Source: GWE2-40-63 sp050179685
GTDB taxonomy: Bacteria; Bacteroidota; Bacteroidia; Bacteroidales; SZUA-534
Direction of reading: 5' to 3'
DNA: 64,000 nt
Assembly (NCBI GenBank): GCA_050179685.1
Contig: JBFXEW010000004.1
Span: 161,905 to 225,904, forward strand
Under the pieces are notes generated by a model. The model did no database searches. It was not told where the DNA came from and was given only the letters and a program-made list of their open reading frames with translations. The first letter of the stretch is position 1; the number at the start of each line of letters is the position of its first letter. A program made the translations under genes and the position numbers. Positions 17,733 to 25,668 of this stretch are shown here, piece after piece.

Positions 17733-20156
17733 TCAGTACAAGGTTGGGAATTTAAGCGGATTTGTTTCGTGCATCATACCGTAGATGGTTTCAAAAACAT
17801 CTTCGGCGTTTGGATTCGAAATGTAATCGCCATCGGTTCCATAAGCCGGACGGTGGTCTTTTGCACAAAGCGTTTTCGGGGCGGCATCCAGATAGAAATA
17901 AGCTTTCTGATCTTCAAGTACTTTTTTCATCATATAAGCTGTGGCCCCTCCGGGAACATCTTCGTCAAAGAACACTACTTTTCCCGTTTTTTTAATCGAT
18001 TCAACAATCATTTGATCCAAATCGAAGGGAAGCAGGGTTTGTACGTCAATTAAATCGACCGAAATATCAAACTCTTTCAACTGTTCCACCGCATCTTCGG
18101 CAATGCGCACACACGAGCCGTAGGTTACCAGGGTAACATCGTTTCCTGAATTTAGGATTTCAGGTTTTCCCAAAGGAATTTTGAATTCACCCAGGTTGTC
18201 GGGACGCTTTTCTTTAAGGCGGTATCCGTTTAGGGGTTCAATTACCAAAGCCGGATCTTCTCCTTCGAGCAGTGTGTTGTACATTCCGGCAGCCTGAGTC
18301 ATGTTGCGGGGCGTACAAACGTAAATTCCACGGATGGAATTAATTACCATGCTTAAAGGTGAGCCCGAATGCCAGATTCCCTCGAGGCGATGACCGCGTG
18401 TGCTGATAATCAGCGGGGCAATTTGTCCGCCTTTGGTTCGCCAGCTCAAAGTGGCTAAATCGTCACTCATGGTTTGTAAACCGTACAAAATGTAATCGAA
18501 ATATTGAATCTCGGCAATGGGACGCAATCCGCGCATAGCCAGTCCAATTCCCTGGCCGATTATGGTTGTTTCACGAATTCCGGTATCGGTAATTCGCAGT
18601 TCGCCAAATTTTTCCTGCAAGCCTTCAAGCGTTTGATTTACACCGCCAATTTTCCCGGTATCTTCACCAAAAATTACCAGGCGCGGTTCTTTTTCGAACA
18701 GCACATGGTAATTGTCGCGTAAAATTTCACGACCGTTTACCAGGGGCGAACTGTCGGAATAAAGGGCAGGAACTGCATCCACTTTAAGTGCCGATTTGCT
18801 GTGCTCATTATACAAAAAGGTACTGTAGCGTTCCTGGTTTTCAGCGTAATTCCGGCTAAGCCATTGGGTTAATTCAGCTTGCAAGTCTTTACGGATGGTG
18901 CAATCGGAACAAACGTGACGCAGTATCTTTTTTGCTGTGGCAAAATTGTCTTTACGGATGGGAAATGAAATGTTGCGCAATTGATTGGCATAATAGGCTA
19001 CCTTATCAATGCCCTCGGTTTTACATTGGCAGCTGCGTTTTTCTATGATGGCAAGCAGCTTTTCTTTCTCCTCGATTATGGGTTCGGTAAAAGCTTTCCA
19101 TGCTTTTTTTCGTGCCTCTTTGGCCACGGTTTCGGCTTCTTTTTCTAAAGTAGTCAATTCTGCATCACTGGCAATTTTTTCGTTTAGCAGCCAGATGCGC
19201 ATTTGGGTAATTCCATCGTATGCTTTTTCCCATTCCAGGCGTTCTTTCGATTTGTAGCGTTCGTGTGAACCCGATGTGGAATGCCCTTGAGGTTGGGTTA
19301 TTTCTTCGATATGAAACAACGAGGGCTGATGTCTGTTTCGGCACAGTTCAATGCCTTCTTTATAGGTTTTAATTAATTCGGGATAGTTCCAGCCCCGGGC
19401 TTTGTATATTTTAACGCCTTCTTTTTCAGCCGTGGGTTCCATTCCGGACAAAAGTTCTGAAATACTCTCTTTGGTGGTTTGGTATTTTTTTGATACGGAT
19501 ATTCCGTAACCGTCGTCCCAAACCGAAACAGCCAGGGGGATTTGCAAAACTCCGGCAGCGTTCAGGGTTTCAAAAAAATGACCTTCCGATGTGCTGGCAT
19601 CACCAATGGTACCAAAAGCTACTTCGTTTCCGTTAACTGAGAACTTTTTAAGCGCTTTTAATTCGGGATTGTTTCGGTAAAGTTTCGATGCATAACCCAA
19701 TCCAATCAAACGTGGCATTTGTCCGGCTGTGGGCGATAAATCGGCGGCTGTGTTTTTCGATTGGGTCTGGTCAATCCAGTTGCCTTCGTTATCGATAATT
19801 CGGGTTCCCCAGTGATTGTTGAATGAACGGCCGGCATTGCTGGGGTTGTTCTCAATATTGGTGTCGCCATACAATTGAGCAAAGAATTCAAAAGGTGTTG
19901 ACATGCCTGTAGCGAACATAAAAGTTTGATCGCGGTAGTAACCCGAGCGCCAGTCGCCGTTTTTAAATTGCCGGGCTATGGCCAATTGGGGAATTTCTTT
20001 TCCGTCGCCAAAGATTCCAAATTTGGCTTTTCCGGTTAACACTTCGCGACGGCCAATAATACTTACGTTACGGCTAATGAGTGCCAGTTTGTAGTCGCTT
20101 AGAACTTCTTCTTTTGTCAATCCAATATCCTGTAAAGCTTTATTTGTTATGCTCAT
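17733..20156 (-). CDS. Branched-chain 2-oxoacid dehydrogenase E1, fused alpha and beta subunits
   Basis: A single 807-residue chain with E1 alpha first and E1 beta second. The alpha part has the thiamine diphosphate motif starting GDASTSEGHFFETLNAAG (about residues 185-202) and the phosphorylation-loop-like region HSTSGSHERY. The beta part (about 480-807) has the VIFGEDTG, GIRETTIIGQGIGLAM and VTYGSCVRIAEDAV signatures. The enzyme decarboxylates branched-chain 2-oxoacids or related substrates and loads an acyl group onto a lipoyl E2, which is not nearby. Fused forms are common in Bacteroidota. An imperfect palindrome lies just upstream of the start. Substrate range cannot be read from sequence. 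Confidence 0.9.
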   Translation of the reverse strand: MSITNKALQDIGLTKEEVLSDYKLALISRNVSIIGRREVLTGKAKFGIFGDGKEIPQLAIARQFKNGDWRSGYYRDQTFMFATGMSTPFEFFAQLYGDTNIENNPSNAGRSFNNHWGTRIIDNEGNWIDQTQSKNTAADLSPTAGQMPRLIGLGYASKLYRNNPELKALKKFSVNGNEVAFGTIGDASTSEGHFFETLNAAGVLQIPLAVSVWDDGYGISVSKKYQTTKESISELLSGMEPTAEKEGVKIYKARGWNYPELIKTYKEGIELCRNRHQPSLFHIEEITQPQGHSTSGSHERYKSKERLEWEKAYDGITQMRIWLLNEKIASDAELTTLEKEAETVAKEARKKAWKAFTEPIIEEKEKLLAIIEKRSCQCKTEGIDKVAYYANQLRNISFPIRKDNFATAKKILRHVCSDCTIRKDLQAELTQWLSRNYAENQERYSTFLYNEHSKSALKVDAVPALYSDSSPLVNGREILRDNYHVLFEKEPRLVIFGEDTGKIGGVNQTLEGLQEKFGELRITDTGIRETTIIGQGIGLAMRGLRPIAEIQYFDYILYGLQTMSDDLATLSWRTKGGQIAPLIISTRGHRLEGIWHSGSPLSMVINSIRGIYVCTPRNMTQAAGMYNTLLEGEDPALVIEPLNGYRLKEKRPDNLGEFKIPLGKPEILNSGNDVTLVTYGSCVRIAEDAVEQLKEFDISVDLIDVQTLLPFDLDQMIVESIKKTGKVVFFDEDVPGGATAYMMKKVLEDQKAYFYLDAAPKTLCAKDHRPAYGTDGDYISNPNAEDVFETIYGMMHETNPLKFPTLY

Positions 20157-20180
20157 AATGTATTTGTTTTCGTCCTTAAA

Positions 20181-20211
20181 CTTTTAAAACATTGAATATT
20201 AATGTTAAAAG
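20181..20211. promoter_or_regulatory. Imperfect palindrome upstream of the E1 gene
   Basis: The left arm CTTTTAAAACATT and right arm AATGTTAAAAG pair with one or two mismatches around a 7-base centre. It sits 25-55 bases before the E1 start codon and could be an operator or a leader hairpin. There is no independent evidence of function. Confidence 0.35.
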
Positions 20212-20291
20212 ATTTTTGATAGGTAAAAGTTACGTTAAATTTCGCTTGTAGAACGGTTAAAATTTAGGTTTGTTCATTGCAAAAAACATGT

Positions 20292-20320
20292 TTTGAAAGC
20301 ATGAACTTTTTTTATCTTTG
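20292..20320 (+). promoter_or_regulatory. Bacteroidota-type promoter for the two small membrane proteins
   Basis: TTTG at 20292-20295, a 17-base spacer and TATCTTTG at 20313-20320 match the -33/-7 consensus of Bacteroidota primary sigma promoters. Transcription would begin near 20325, leaving a leader of about 55 bases before the first small gene. Confidence 0.6.
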
Positions 20321-20380
20321 CAACACCATTTCAGATGACGTGGTTGATAATTTGGTTTTATTCATTTTAAAATTGAGGAT

Positions 20381-20602
20381 ATGGAAATTGTACTTCTTGC
20401 TATTGCATTGTTGGGCTTGGCGTTTTTGGGTATGGCATTTAATATTGTTTTCAGGAAGAAGCGTTTTCCGGAGACCCATGTTGGTCATAACAGAGATATG
20501 CGCAAGCTGGGGATAGTTTGTGCCAAAACCATGGATAAACTGGAACAGAAAAAAGTTAAAGAAGAATTGCGTTTTAAGCGTTTATCGGTGGTAAAAGAAT
20601 AG
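20381..20602 (+). CDS. Small conserved single-pass membrane protein
   Basis: A 73-residue protein with one N-terminal transmembrane helix (residues 2-25) and a basic cytoplasmic tail containing ETHVGHNRDMRKLGIVCAKT. To my knowledge similar proteins with this FP-x-THV-x-x-N...GI-x-CA pattern occur next to a small Cys-rich partner in Bacteroidota, as here. Function unknown. Its N-terminal hydrophobic layout recalls NqrM, the small protein that matures Na+-NQR, but it lacks NqrM's cysteine cluster. It is preceded by a good promoter. Confidence 0.75.
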   Translation: MEIVLLAIALLGLAFLGMAFNIVFRKKRFPETHVGHNRDMRKLGIVCAKTMDKLEQKKVKEELRFKRLSVVKE

Positions 20603-20663
20603 TTTCGGCTAAACAATTTCAGGGTTTATTCCTTTACCAGGTATAACTTTAAAACAAAAAAGT

Positions 20664-20831
20664 ATGTTTCAGATATTTGTTACCATAGCGATACTTGCCT
20701 TAGTAATGGGTGGCTTGTTTGCCATTACTTTAAGCCGGAAAGACGGACGCGAATTAAAAAAATCGTGTGGCTGCTCAATTCCCGGTCCCGATGGAAAAAC
20801 GGGAAGTTGCGTCAGCAGTTGCGAATCGTAA
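20664..20831 (+). CDS. Small Cys-rich membrane protein
   Basis: A 55-residue protein: one transmembrane helix (residues 2-22), then a basic linker and four cysteines in KKSCGCSIPGPDG and SCVSSC. It follows the 73-residue membrane protein by 61 bases and ends before a strong terminator, so the two form one transcript. The short helix followed by KKSCG and later Cys pairs is similar in design to NqrM, the iron-delivery factor for Na+-NQR, whose structural genes lie 1.5 kb away on the other strand. That link is inference. An AGT-rich leader precedes the ATG. Confidence 0.7.
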   Translation: MFQIFVTIAILALVMGGLFAITLSRKDGRELKKSCGCSIPGPDGKTGSCVSSCES

Positions 20832-20857
20832 GCTGAATTGAAATCTTTATAAACCCT

Positions 20858-20888
20858 TAGCGCAATATTTTATTGCGCTATTTTTTTT
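20858..20888 (+). terminator. Intrinsic terminator
   Basis: A perfect 10-bp stem (TAGCGCAATA / TATTGCGCTA) with a 3-base loop is followed by eight T residues. It ends the transcript of the two small membrane proteins. Confidence 0.85.
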
Positions 20889-20946
20889 CTGCAAAAAATG
20901 CAGGGTATAAATTGAAACCGATTGAGGCCTTGTTAAATTACTTAAG

Positions 20947-21124
20947 TAACGTGAGTTCGATGTAAAAAAAACAGAATTAAAATTATTAAAAATGAAATTA
21001 AATTCACCCCTAAAGTCTCCGCCGGGGCGGATCACATTTTCCAAATTAATTTTTTTCTGAGAAGGGGCTGTCCCCCTTTGAAGGGGGTTAGGGGGATGAA
21101 TATTCATATGTCGAACTCACGTTA
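20947..21124. repeat. Inverted-repeat-bounded intergenic element (MITE-like)
   Basis: A 178-bp segment bounded by a perfect 14-bp inverted repeat: TAACGTGAGTTCGA on the left and its reverse complement at 21111-21124. Inside are a stretch rich in A and T and G/C-run sequences (CCCCTAAAGTCTCCGCCGGG and CCCCCTTTGAAGGGGG with TTAGGGGG). No credible coding sequence is present; an 86-codon minus-strand frame covering part of it looks incidental. It resembles a small non-autonomous repeated element. Confidence 0.6.
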
Positions 21125-21290
21125 AGCACCTATTTTAAAATTAGTCCGCACCTTTTTTGAAATTAGTCCAGACCTTTTTCAAATTTAGTCCAGACCTTTT
21201 TCAAAATTAGTCCAGACCTATTTTTAAATTGGTAAGTACCTTTTTTGAAAAGGTAAGAACCTTTTTAAATTTGGTAAGTACCTGTTTTAA
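21123..21290. repeat. Tandem array, eight units of 21-22 bp
   Basis: Eight units each contain ACC followed by a T-rich then A-rich run. The ACC triplets start at 21128, 21150, 21172, 21194, 21216, 21238, 21259 and 21280, so the period is 22 bp five times and then 21 bp twice. Units 2-5 read TTAGTCCAGACC or a near variant; units 6-8 read GGTAAGTACC or a near variant. The array lies between the inverted-repeat element and the apbE stop codon. Spacing of two DNA turns would place all units on one face of the helix. Confidence 0.75.
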
Positions 21291-21302
21291 TTCAAAAGTA
21301 TT

Positions 21303-22295
21303 TTACCTGGCAATAAGCTCTTTAAACTTTTCCGATGCATAGGTCTGCATGGTATTGCTTGAGTCGGCATAAATAAAATACACTTCCAGGTAATCGAGCT
21401 CCCTGCTTAGCGCAATGCTTTTATCGATGCCCATTACCATAAAGGCGGTAGCAAATGCATCGGCAGTCATGCAATCGTCGGCAACAACACTTGCGCTGAG
21501 TAAGCTGTGGCGAGCAGGATAGCCGGTTTTTGGATTGATGGTGTGTGAATAAATTACCCCGTCTTTTTCATAAAATTGCCGGTAGTTGCCTGAGGTGGCC
21601 ATGCTTTTATTTTTTAGCAAAACCACATCCTGTAGTTCGCGATTGGTGGCATTAATATCTTCAATGGGTTTGTCGATTCCAATTTTCCATAAGCTGCCGC
21701 TGGCATTAATTCCTTTAACCCGAACTTCGCCTCCAATTTCGACCATGTAGTTTTGAATGCCTAGTTTTTCGAGATAATTGGCTGCCACATCAACGCCTTG
21801 ACCTTTGGCAACAGCACTGGCATCGAGCATGGTTCCGGGGTGTTGCTTAATAATCCGGCGATTTTCCATTTTAACTTTTTCATAACCCACAAAGTGCATT
21901 AAACTGTCAATTAATGCGGCATCGGCTTTCTTCGATTCATCGAAACCAAAACCCCAGGCATTTACTACCGGAGCCACGGTTAAATCGAAAGCCCCATCGG
22001 TGATTTTTGAAATCTCCATCGATTTTTCGAAACATTGCATAAAGAACGAATCGGCAACAACGGCGGTGTCGTTTTTATTTATGCGACTAATGATGGAATT
22101 TGGATCGTACGTACTCAGCGAACGGTTAAATTCGTTCAAAAGCGCTTTCAGTTCTGGTTCGAGGTTGGTTTTGCTTTCGTAAGTAAAATGATAGGTAGTT
22201 CCAAAAACATACCCTTCGTTTTTTATGTAGGAAGGTTTTTGGGTACAGCTACTTATTAAAATAGGTACAATCAGGGCTATAAATAAGAATCTCAT
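21303..22295 (-). CDS. apbE: FAD:protein FMN transferase
   Basis: A 330-residue ApbE lipoprotein (signal peptide ending ISSC). Signatures: GTTYHFTY near the N terminus, AVAKGQGVDVAA in the middle, VEIGGEVRVKG, and the C-terminal segment SHTINPKTGYPARHSLLSASVVADDCMTADAFATAFMV cited here only by its start SHTINPKTGYP and metal-binding TADAFATA. It attaches FMN covalently to threonine in NqrB and NqrC in the periplasm. The nqr operon is directly upstream on the same strand, separated by a hairpin terminator, which fits this role. Confidence 0.94.
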   Translation of the reverse strand: MRFLFIALIVPILISSCTQKPSYIKNEGYVFGTTYHFTYESKTNLEPELKALLNEFNRSLSTYDPNSIISRINKNDTAVVADSFFMQCFEKSMEISKITDGAFDLTVAPVVNAWGFGFDESKKADAALIDSLMHFVGYEKVKMENRRIIKQHPGTMLDASAVAKGQGVDVAANYLEKLGIQNYMVEIGGEVRVKGINASGSLWKIGIDKPIEDINATNRELQDVVLLKNKSMATSGNYRQFYEKDGVIYSHTINPKTGYPARHSLLSASVVADDCMTADAFATAFMVMGIDKSIALSRELDYLEVYFIYADSSNTMQTYASEKFKELIAR

Positions 22296-22325
22296 TGCAA
22301 TAGGTTTTTATGGGCTTAAAAGTAC

Positions 22326-22362
22326 AAAAAAAACCATCTACACAGTGTGAGATGGTTTTTTT
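22326..22362. terminator. Bidirectional hairpin terminator between nqrF and apbE
   Basis: AAACCATCT and AGATGGTTT form a 9-bp stem around ACACAGTGTG, with an A-run before it and a T-run after it. It can end transcription in either direction. It lies just past the nqrF stop and 31 bases upstream of the apbE start. Confidence 0.75.
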
Positions 22363-22380
22363 CTATTTGTATTTTATGGA

Positions 22381-23640
22381 TTATGATCCAAAATCGTCGA
22401 ATGCTATCATTTCATCGGGAACACCCAGATTGTAAAGCATTTTGTTTACCGCATCGTTCATCATTGGAGGTCCGCAAAGGTAGTATTCAATATCTTCGGG
22501 TTCCTCGTGTTTGGTTAAGTAATTATCTAAAATAACCTGATGAATAAATCCGGTTGGTCCTTGCCAGTTATCTTCGGGTAGTGGTTCCGAAAGGGCCAGG
22601 TGCCATTCAAAATTTGGGAATTCAGCAGCTATGGCATCAAATTCTTCTTTGTAGAAAACCTCTTTCATGGAACGGGCCCCGTACCAGAAAGTAGTTTTAC
22701 GTCCGGTTTTTGCCGTTTTAAACAAATGGAAGATGTGTGAGCGCATGGGAGCCATACCGGCACCACCACCAATAAACATCATTTCGCGTTCGGTTTCCTT
22801 AATAAAGAATTCTCCGTAAGGTCCTGAAATGGTTACTTTATCGCCGGGTTTGCGTGAGAAAATAAACGAAGAACAAATACCCGGGTTCACATTCATGAAC
22901 TGGTTTTTATTGCGGTCCCATGGGGGAGTGGCAATACGAATGTTCAACATTACAATATTTCCTTCGGCTGGGTGATTAGCCATGGAGTAAGCACGGAAGG
23001 TAGGTTCCGGGTTTTTCATTTTTAAATCGAAAATGCCCATTTTTTCCCAGTCTTCACGGAATTTTTCGCCAATCTCCATGTCTTTAAAATCCACTTCAAT
23101 TTTAGGAACATCAATTTGGATGTATCCGCCTGATTTGAAATCGAGGGTTTCGCCTTCGGGTAATTTAACCACAAACTCTTTAATAAAAGTAGCCACGTTG
23201 TTGTTCGACACCACTTCGCATTCCCATTTTTTGATTCCAAGAATCTCTTTGTGGACATGCATTTTAATGTTGTCTTTAACCTTTACCTGACAAGCCAAAC
23301 GCCAGTTGTCCTGTTGTTCTTTACGTGTAAAGTAACCGGTTTCGGTCGGAAGAATGGTTCCGGCTCCTTCGTCTACCTGACATTTACACATGGCACAGGT
23401 ACCACCACCACCACAAGCTGAGGGCAGAAATATTTTGTTGTTTCCCAGGGTGGAAAGTAATGTGCTTCCAGGTTCAACTACCAGTTCTCTGTCGCCGTCG
23501 TTAATGTTGATGGTTACTTCGCCACTGGGGGTAAGTTTCTTTTTGGCATATAATAAAATAGAAACCAGAAGTAACAGCACGAACAGGAAAATAGCTATGC
23601 TTGAACCAATGATTAATCCGTTGATTGCTAATATCGTCAT
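22381..23640 (-). CDS. nqrF: Na+-translocating NADH:quinone reductase subunit F
   Basis: Electron input subunit of Na+-NQR, 419 residues. An N-terminal membrane helix (residues 5-28) is followed by a 2Fe-2S ferredoxin domain with SACGGGGTCAMCKCQV and the distal Cys in RLACQVKV. The FAD domain has FRAYSMANHP, and the NADH domain has GGAGMAPMRSHIFHL and YYLCGPPMMNDAV. NADH reduces FAD, then the 2Fe-2S centre, and electrons pass to the covalent FMNs. Length fits the family. It is the last gene of the operon, 19 bases after nqrE. Confidence 0.97.
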   Translation of the reverse strand: MTILAINGLIIGSSIAIFLFVLLLLVSILLYAKKKLTPSGEVTININDGDRELVVEPGSTLLSTLGNNKIFLPSACGGGGTCAMCKCQVDEGAGTILPTETGYFTRKEQQDNWRLACQVKVKDNIKMHVHKEILGIKKWECEVVSNNNVATFIKEFVVKLPEGETLDFKSGGYIQIDVPKIEVDFKDMEIGEKFREDWEKMGIFDLKMKNPEPTFRAYSMANHPAEGNIVMLNIRIATPPWDRNKNQFMNVNPGICSSFIFSRKPGDKVTISGPYGEFFIKETEREMMFIGGGAGMAPMRSHIFHLFKTAKTGRKTTFWYGARSMKEVFYKEEFDAIAAEFPNFEWHLALSEPLPEDNWQGPTGFIHQVILDNYLTKHEEPEDIEYYLCGPPMMNDAVNKMLYNLGVPDEMIAFDDFGS

Positions 23641-23659
23641 AATACTATCTTTTTCAGTG

Positions 23660-24277
23660 TTATAATGTTATTCCCATAAAACTCATGAAAGCCAATCCCA
23701 TAAGTCCGGTAATAATAAATGTAATACCTAGTCCACGCAAAGGAGCGGGAATATCGGAGTAACGAATTTTTTCGCGTATGGCAGCAATACCCACAATAGC
23801 TAAAAAGAATCCGATTCCTGAACCCAATCCGAACGAGGTAGCCTCGGCAATTGAGTTATAATCGCGTTCCTGCATAAACAGCGAACCACCAAGGATGGCG
23901 CAGTTTACAGCAATCAACGGAAGGAAAATACCTAACGAAGAATAAAGTGCAGGAGCAAACTTCTCAACAACCATCTCGACCAATTGTACCATGGAGGCAA
24001 TTACTGCGATAAACATAATAAAGCTTAAGAAGCTTAAATCGACCGTGGCAAACTCTTCGCTTAACCACTTTAAAGCCCCTTCGCGCAATACATAATTATG
24101 CAACAGGTAATCGACCGGAACGGTGATTCCCAATACAAAAACTACGGCTAAACCTAATCCAAACGATGTTTTTACGGTTTTTGAAACCGCAAGGTATGAA
24201 CACATGCCCAGGAAGTAGGCAAATACCATGTTGTCAATAAAGATTGACTTAACAAATATATTTACTAAATTTTCCAT
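23660..24277 (-). CDS. nqrE: Na+-translocating NADH:quinone reductase subunit E
   Basis: Six-helix membrane subunit of 205 residues, homologous to NqrD and RnfA. It contains FAYFLGMCSYLAVSK, with the conserved Cys, and APALYSSLGIFLPLIAVNCAILG, with the second Cys, which together with NqrD hold a membrane-embedded iron centre. It belongs to the nqrABCDEF operon, 8 bases after nqrD. Confidence 0.97.
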   Translation of the reverse strand: MENLVNIFVKSIFIDNMVFAYFLGMCSYLAVSKTVKTSFGLGLAVVFVLGITVPVDYLLHNYVLREGALKWLSEEFATVDLSFLSFIMFIAVIASMVQLVEMVVEKFAPALYSSLGIFLPLIAVNCAILGGSLFMQERDYNSIAEATSFGLGSGIGFFLAIVGIAAIREKIRYSDIPAPLRGLGITFIITGLMGLAFMSFMGITL

Positions 24278-24285
24278 AGTGCCTG

Positions 24286-24939
24286 TTATTTATTTTCGAT
24301 TAAATCGCTGTTTCTACTGCGGTGTATCCAGATAATAATACCAACCGTGATTAACGCCATGGGCGAAAGTACCATCAGTCCGTTGTTCTCGTAGAACCCA
24401 CCGTTTTTAATATACCAGGCATCGGGTATTACATGGTAGCCAAAGATGCTTCCGCTTCCGAATAGTTCGCGGAAAAAGGCTACAATCATCAGAATTAAAC
24501 CGTATCCTGCTGCGTTACCAACACCGTCGAGGAACGATGGCCAGGGTTTGTTACCCAGGGCAAAAGCTTCCAGGCGACCCATGATAATACAGTTGGTTAT
24601 AATAAGACCAACGAATACCGACAATTGCTTACTTACATCGTAAACATAAGCCTTTAGTATCTGGTCGACCAGAATTACCAAAAGAGCGATAACTACAAGT
24701 TGTACAATAATCCGGATTCGGTTTGGAATGGTATTCCGGAGCAATGAAACAATAACATTTGCAGATGCCAGCACGGCCAAAACCGAAAGTGACATTACTA
24801 AAGCTGGTTTCATTTTTACAGTAACCGCCAAAGCTGAACAGATACCCAGTACCTGAACGGTAATTGGGTTCTCCTTGCTTAAAGGATTGAATATCAGCTT
24901 ACGGTTCTTCGGTGAAAATAAAGGTTCTTTTTCACTCAT
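24286..24939 (-). CDS. nqrD: Na+-translocating NADH:quinone reductase subunit D
   Basis: Membrane subunit of 217 residues with about six helices. Conserved cysteines are in VLGICSALAVT and FVGLIITNCIIMGRLEAFA, matching the iron-ligating positions shared with NqrE. It begins with a family-typical Phe/Ser-rich cytoplasmic stretch. It starts 2 bases after the nqrC stop. Confidence 0.97.
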   Translation of the reverse strand: MSEKEPLFSPKNRKLIFNPLSKENPITVQVLGICSALAVTVKMKPALVMSLSVLAVLASANVIVSLLRNTIPNRIRIIVQLVVIALLVILVDQILKAYVYDVSKQLSVFVGLIITNCIIMGRLEAFALGNKPWPSFLDGVGNAAGYGLILMIVAFFRELFGSGSIFGYHVIPDAWYIKNGGFYENNGLMVLSPMALITVGIIIWIHRSRNSDLIENK

Positions 24940-24941
24940 GA

Positions 24942-25664
24942 CTAATTATTTTGATTTTTTAGGAATTTCTCGTATAAACTCAGGTTGTCTTTTAGCATTG
25001 CCTCAAGACCTTTACTGGTAATGGTTCCACCTGATATAGCATCAACCCCGTGCAAGTCGCCGGGAGCCGCACCGCCTTTTACTACCTGTACTGAAACAAA
25101 TTTACCAGACTCATCAAAAAGTTTTTTGCCTGTAAATGGGTCCATAAAGAAAGGCTGGTTAATTTCAGCACCCAGTCCGGGAGTTTCACCTTTGTGGTCG
25201 AAGTTGGCACCAAAGATGGTATTCATATCGCTTTCCAAAGCAACGTAACCCCAAATAGGACCCCAAAGACCTTTTCCACGCACGGGTAGCACGTATTTTA
25301 AACTTCCATCATCGTCGTGGCATACAAATACCGGTAAGTTTTTTTCTGCATCAGCTTTTGCCGATTCTTTGTGTAAGTCAACGGTAAAAGCATCGCCTTC
25401 GATGCGTTCGCCTGCTGAATTAACAATAAAGCTTTCGGTAATGTATTTCTCGTATTCTGCTTCAATGTAGGTGTTTTTATCAGCAGCATTGGCTGCATCC
25501 AAACCTTTGTTTACCGAAGTCAGAATGTTCGATTTCTTTTCAATTTCAACATTCTTTTGTTGCGGTTTTTTGAGAACAATGGCCGCACTCGAAAGAATGG
25601 CTGCCGCTATAATAACCATTATGGCGGCGTACATAAATGTATATTTATTACTGTTTGTGTCCAT
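24942..25664 (-). CDS. nqrC: Na+-translocating NADH:quinone reductase subunit C
   Basis: Periplasm-facing flavoprotein of 240 residues with one N-terminal helix (residues 9-29) and an FMN-binding domain. The flavinylation motif is AISGGTITSKG, whose final Thr of SGGT should carry covalent FMN added by ApbE. GLWGPIWGYVALESD and GETPGLGAEI are family signatures. It accepts electrons from NqrF and passes them to NqrB. It lies 4 bases after nqrB. Confidence 0.97.
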   Translation of the reverse strand: MDTNSNKYTFMYAAIMVIIAAAILSSAAIVLKKPQQKNVEIEKKSNILTSVNKGLDAANAADKNTYIEAEYEKYITESFIVNSAGERIEGDAFTVDLHKESAKADAEKNLPVFVCHDDDGSLKYVLPVRGKGLWGPIWGYVALESDMNTIFGANFDHKGETPGLGAEINQPFFMDPFTGKKLFDESGKFVSVQVVKGGAAPGDLHGVDAISGGTITSKGLEAMLKDNLSLYEKFLKNQNN

Positions 25665-25668
25665 ATTC

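Noticed and set aside
20847..21107. An 86-codon minus-strand reading frame in the repeat region
   Set aside because: It runs across a terminator and the inverted-repeat element, and its composition follows the repeats; no recognisable protein features.
21123..21290. Possible CRISPR array
   Set aside because: The units are 21-22 bp with no separate spacers; each unit is repeat throughout, and no cas gene is near.
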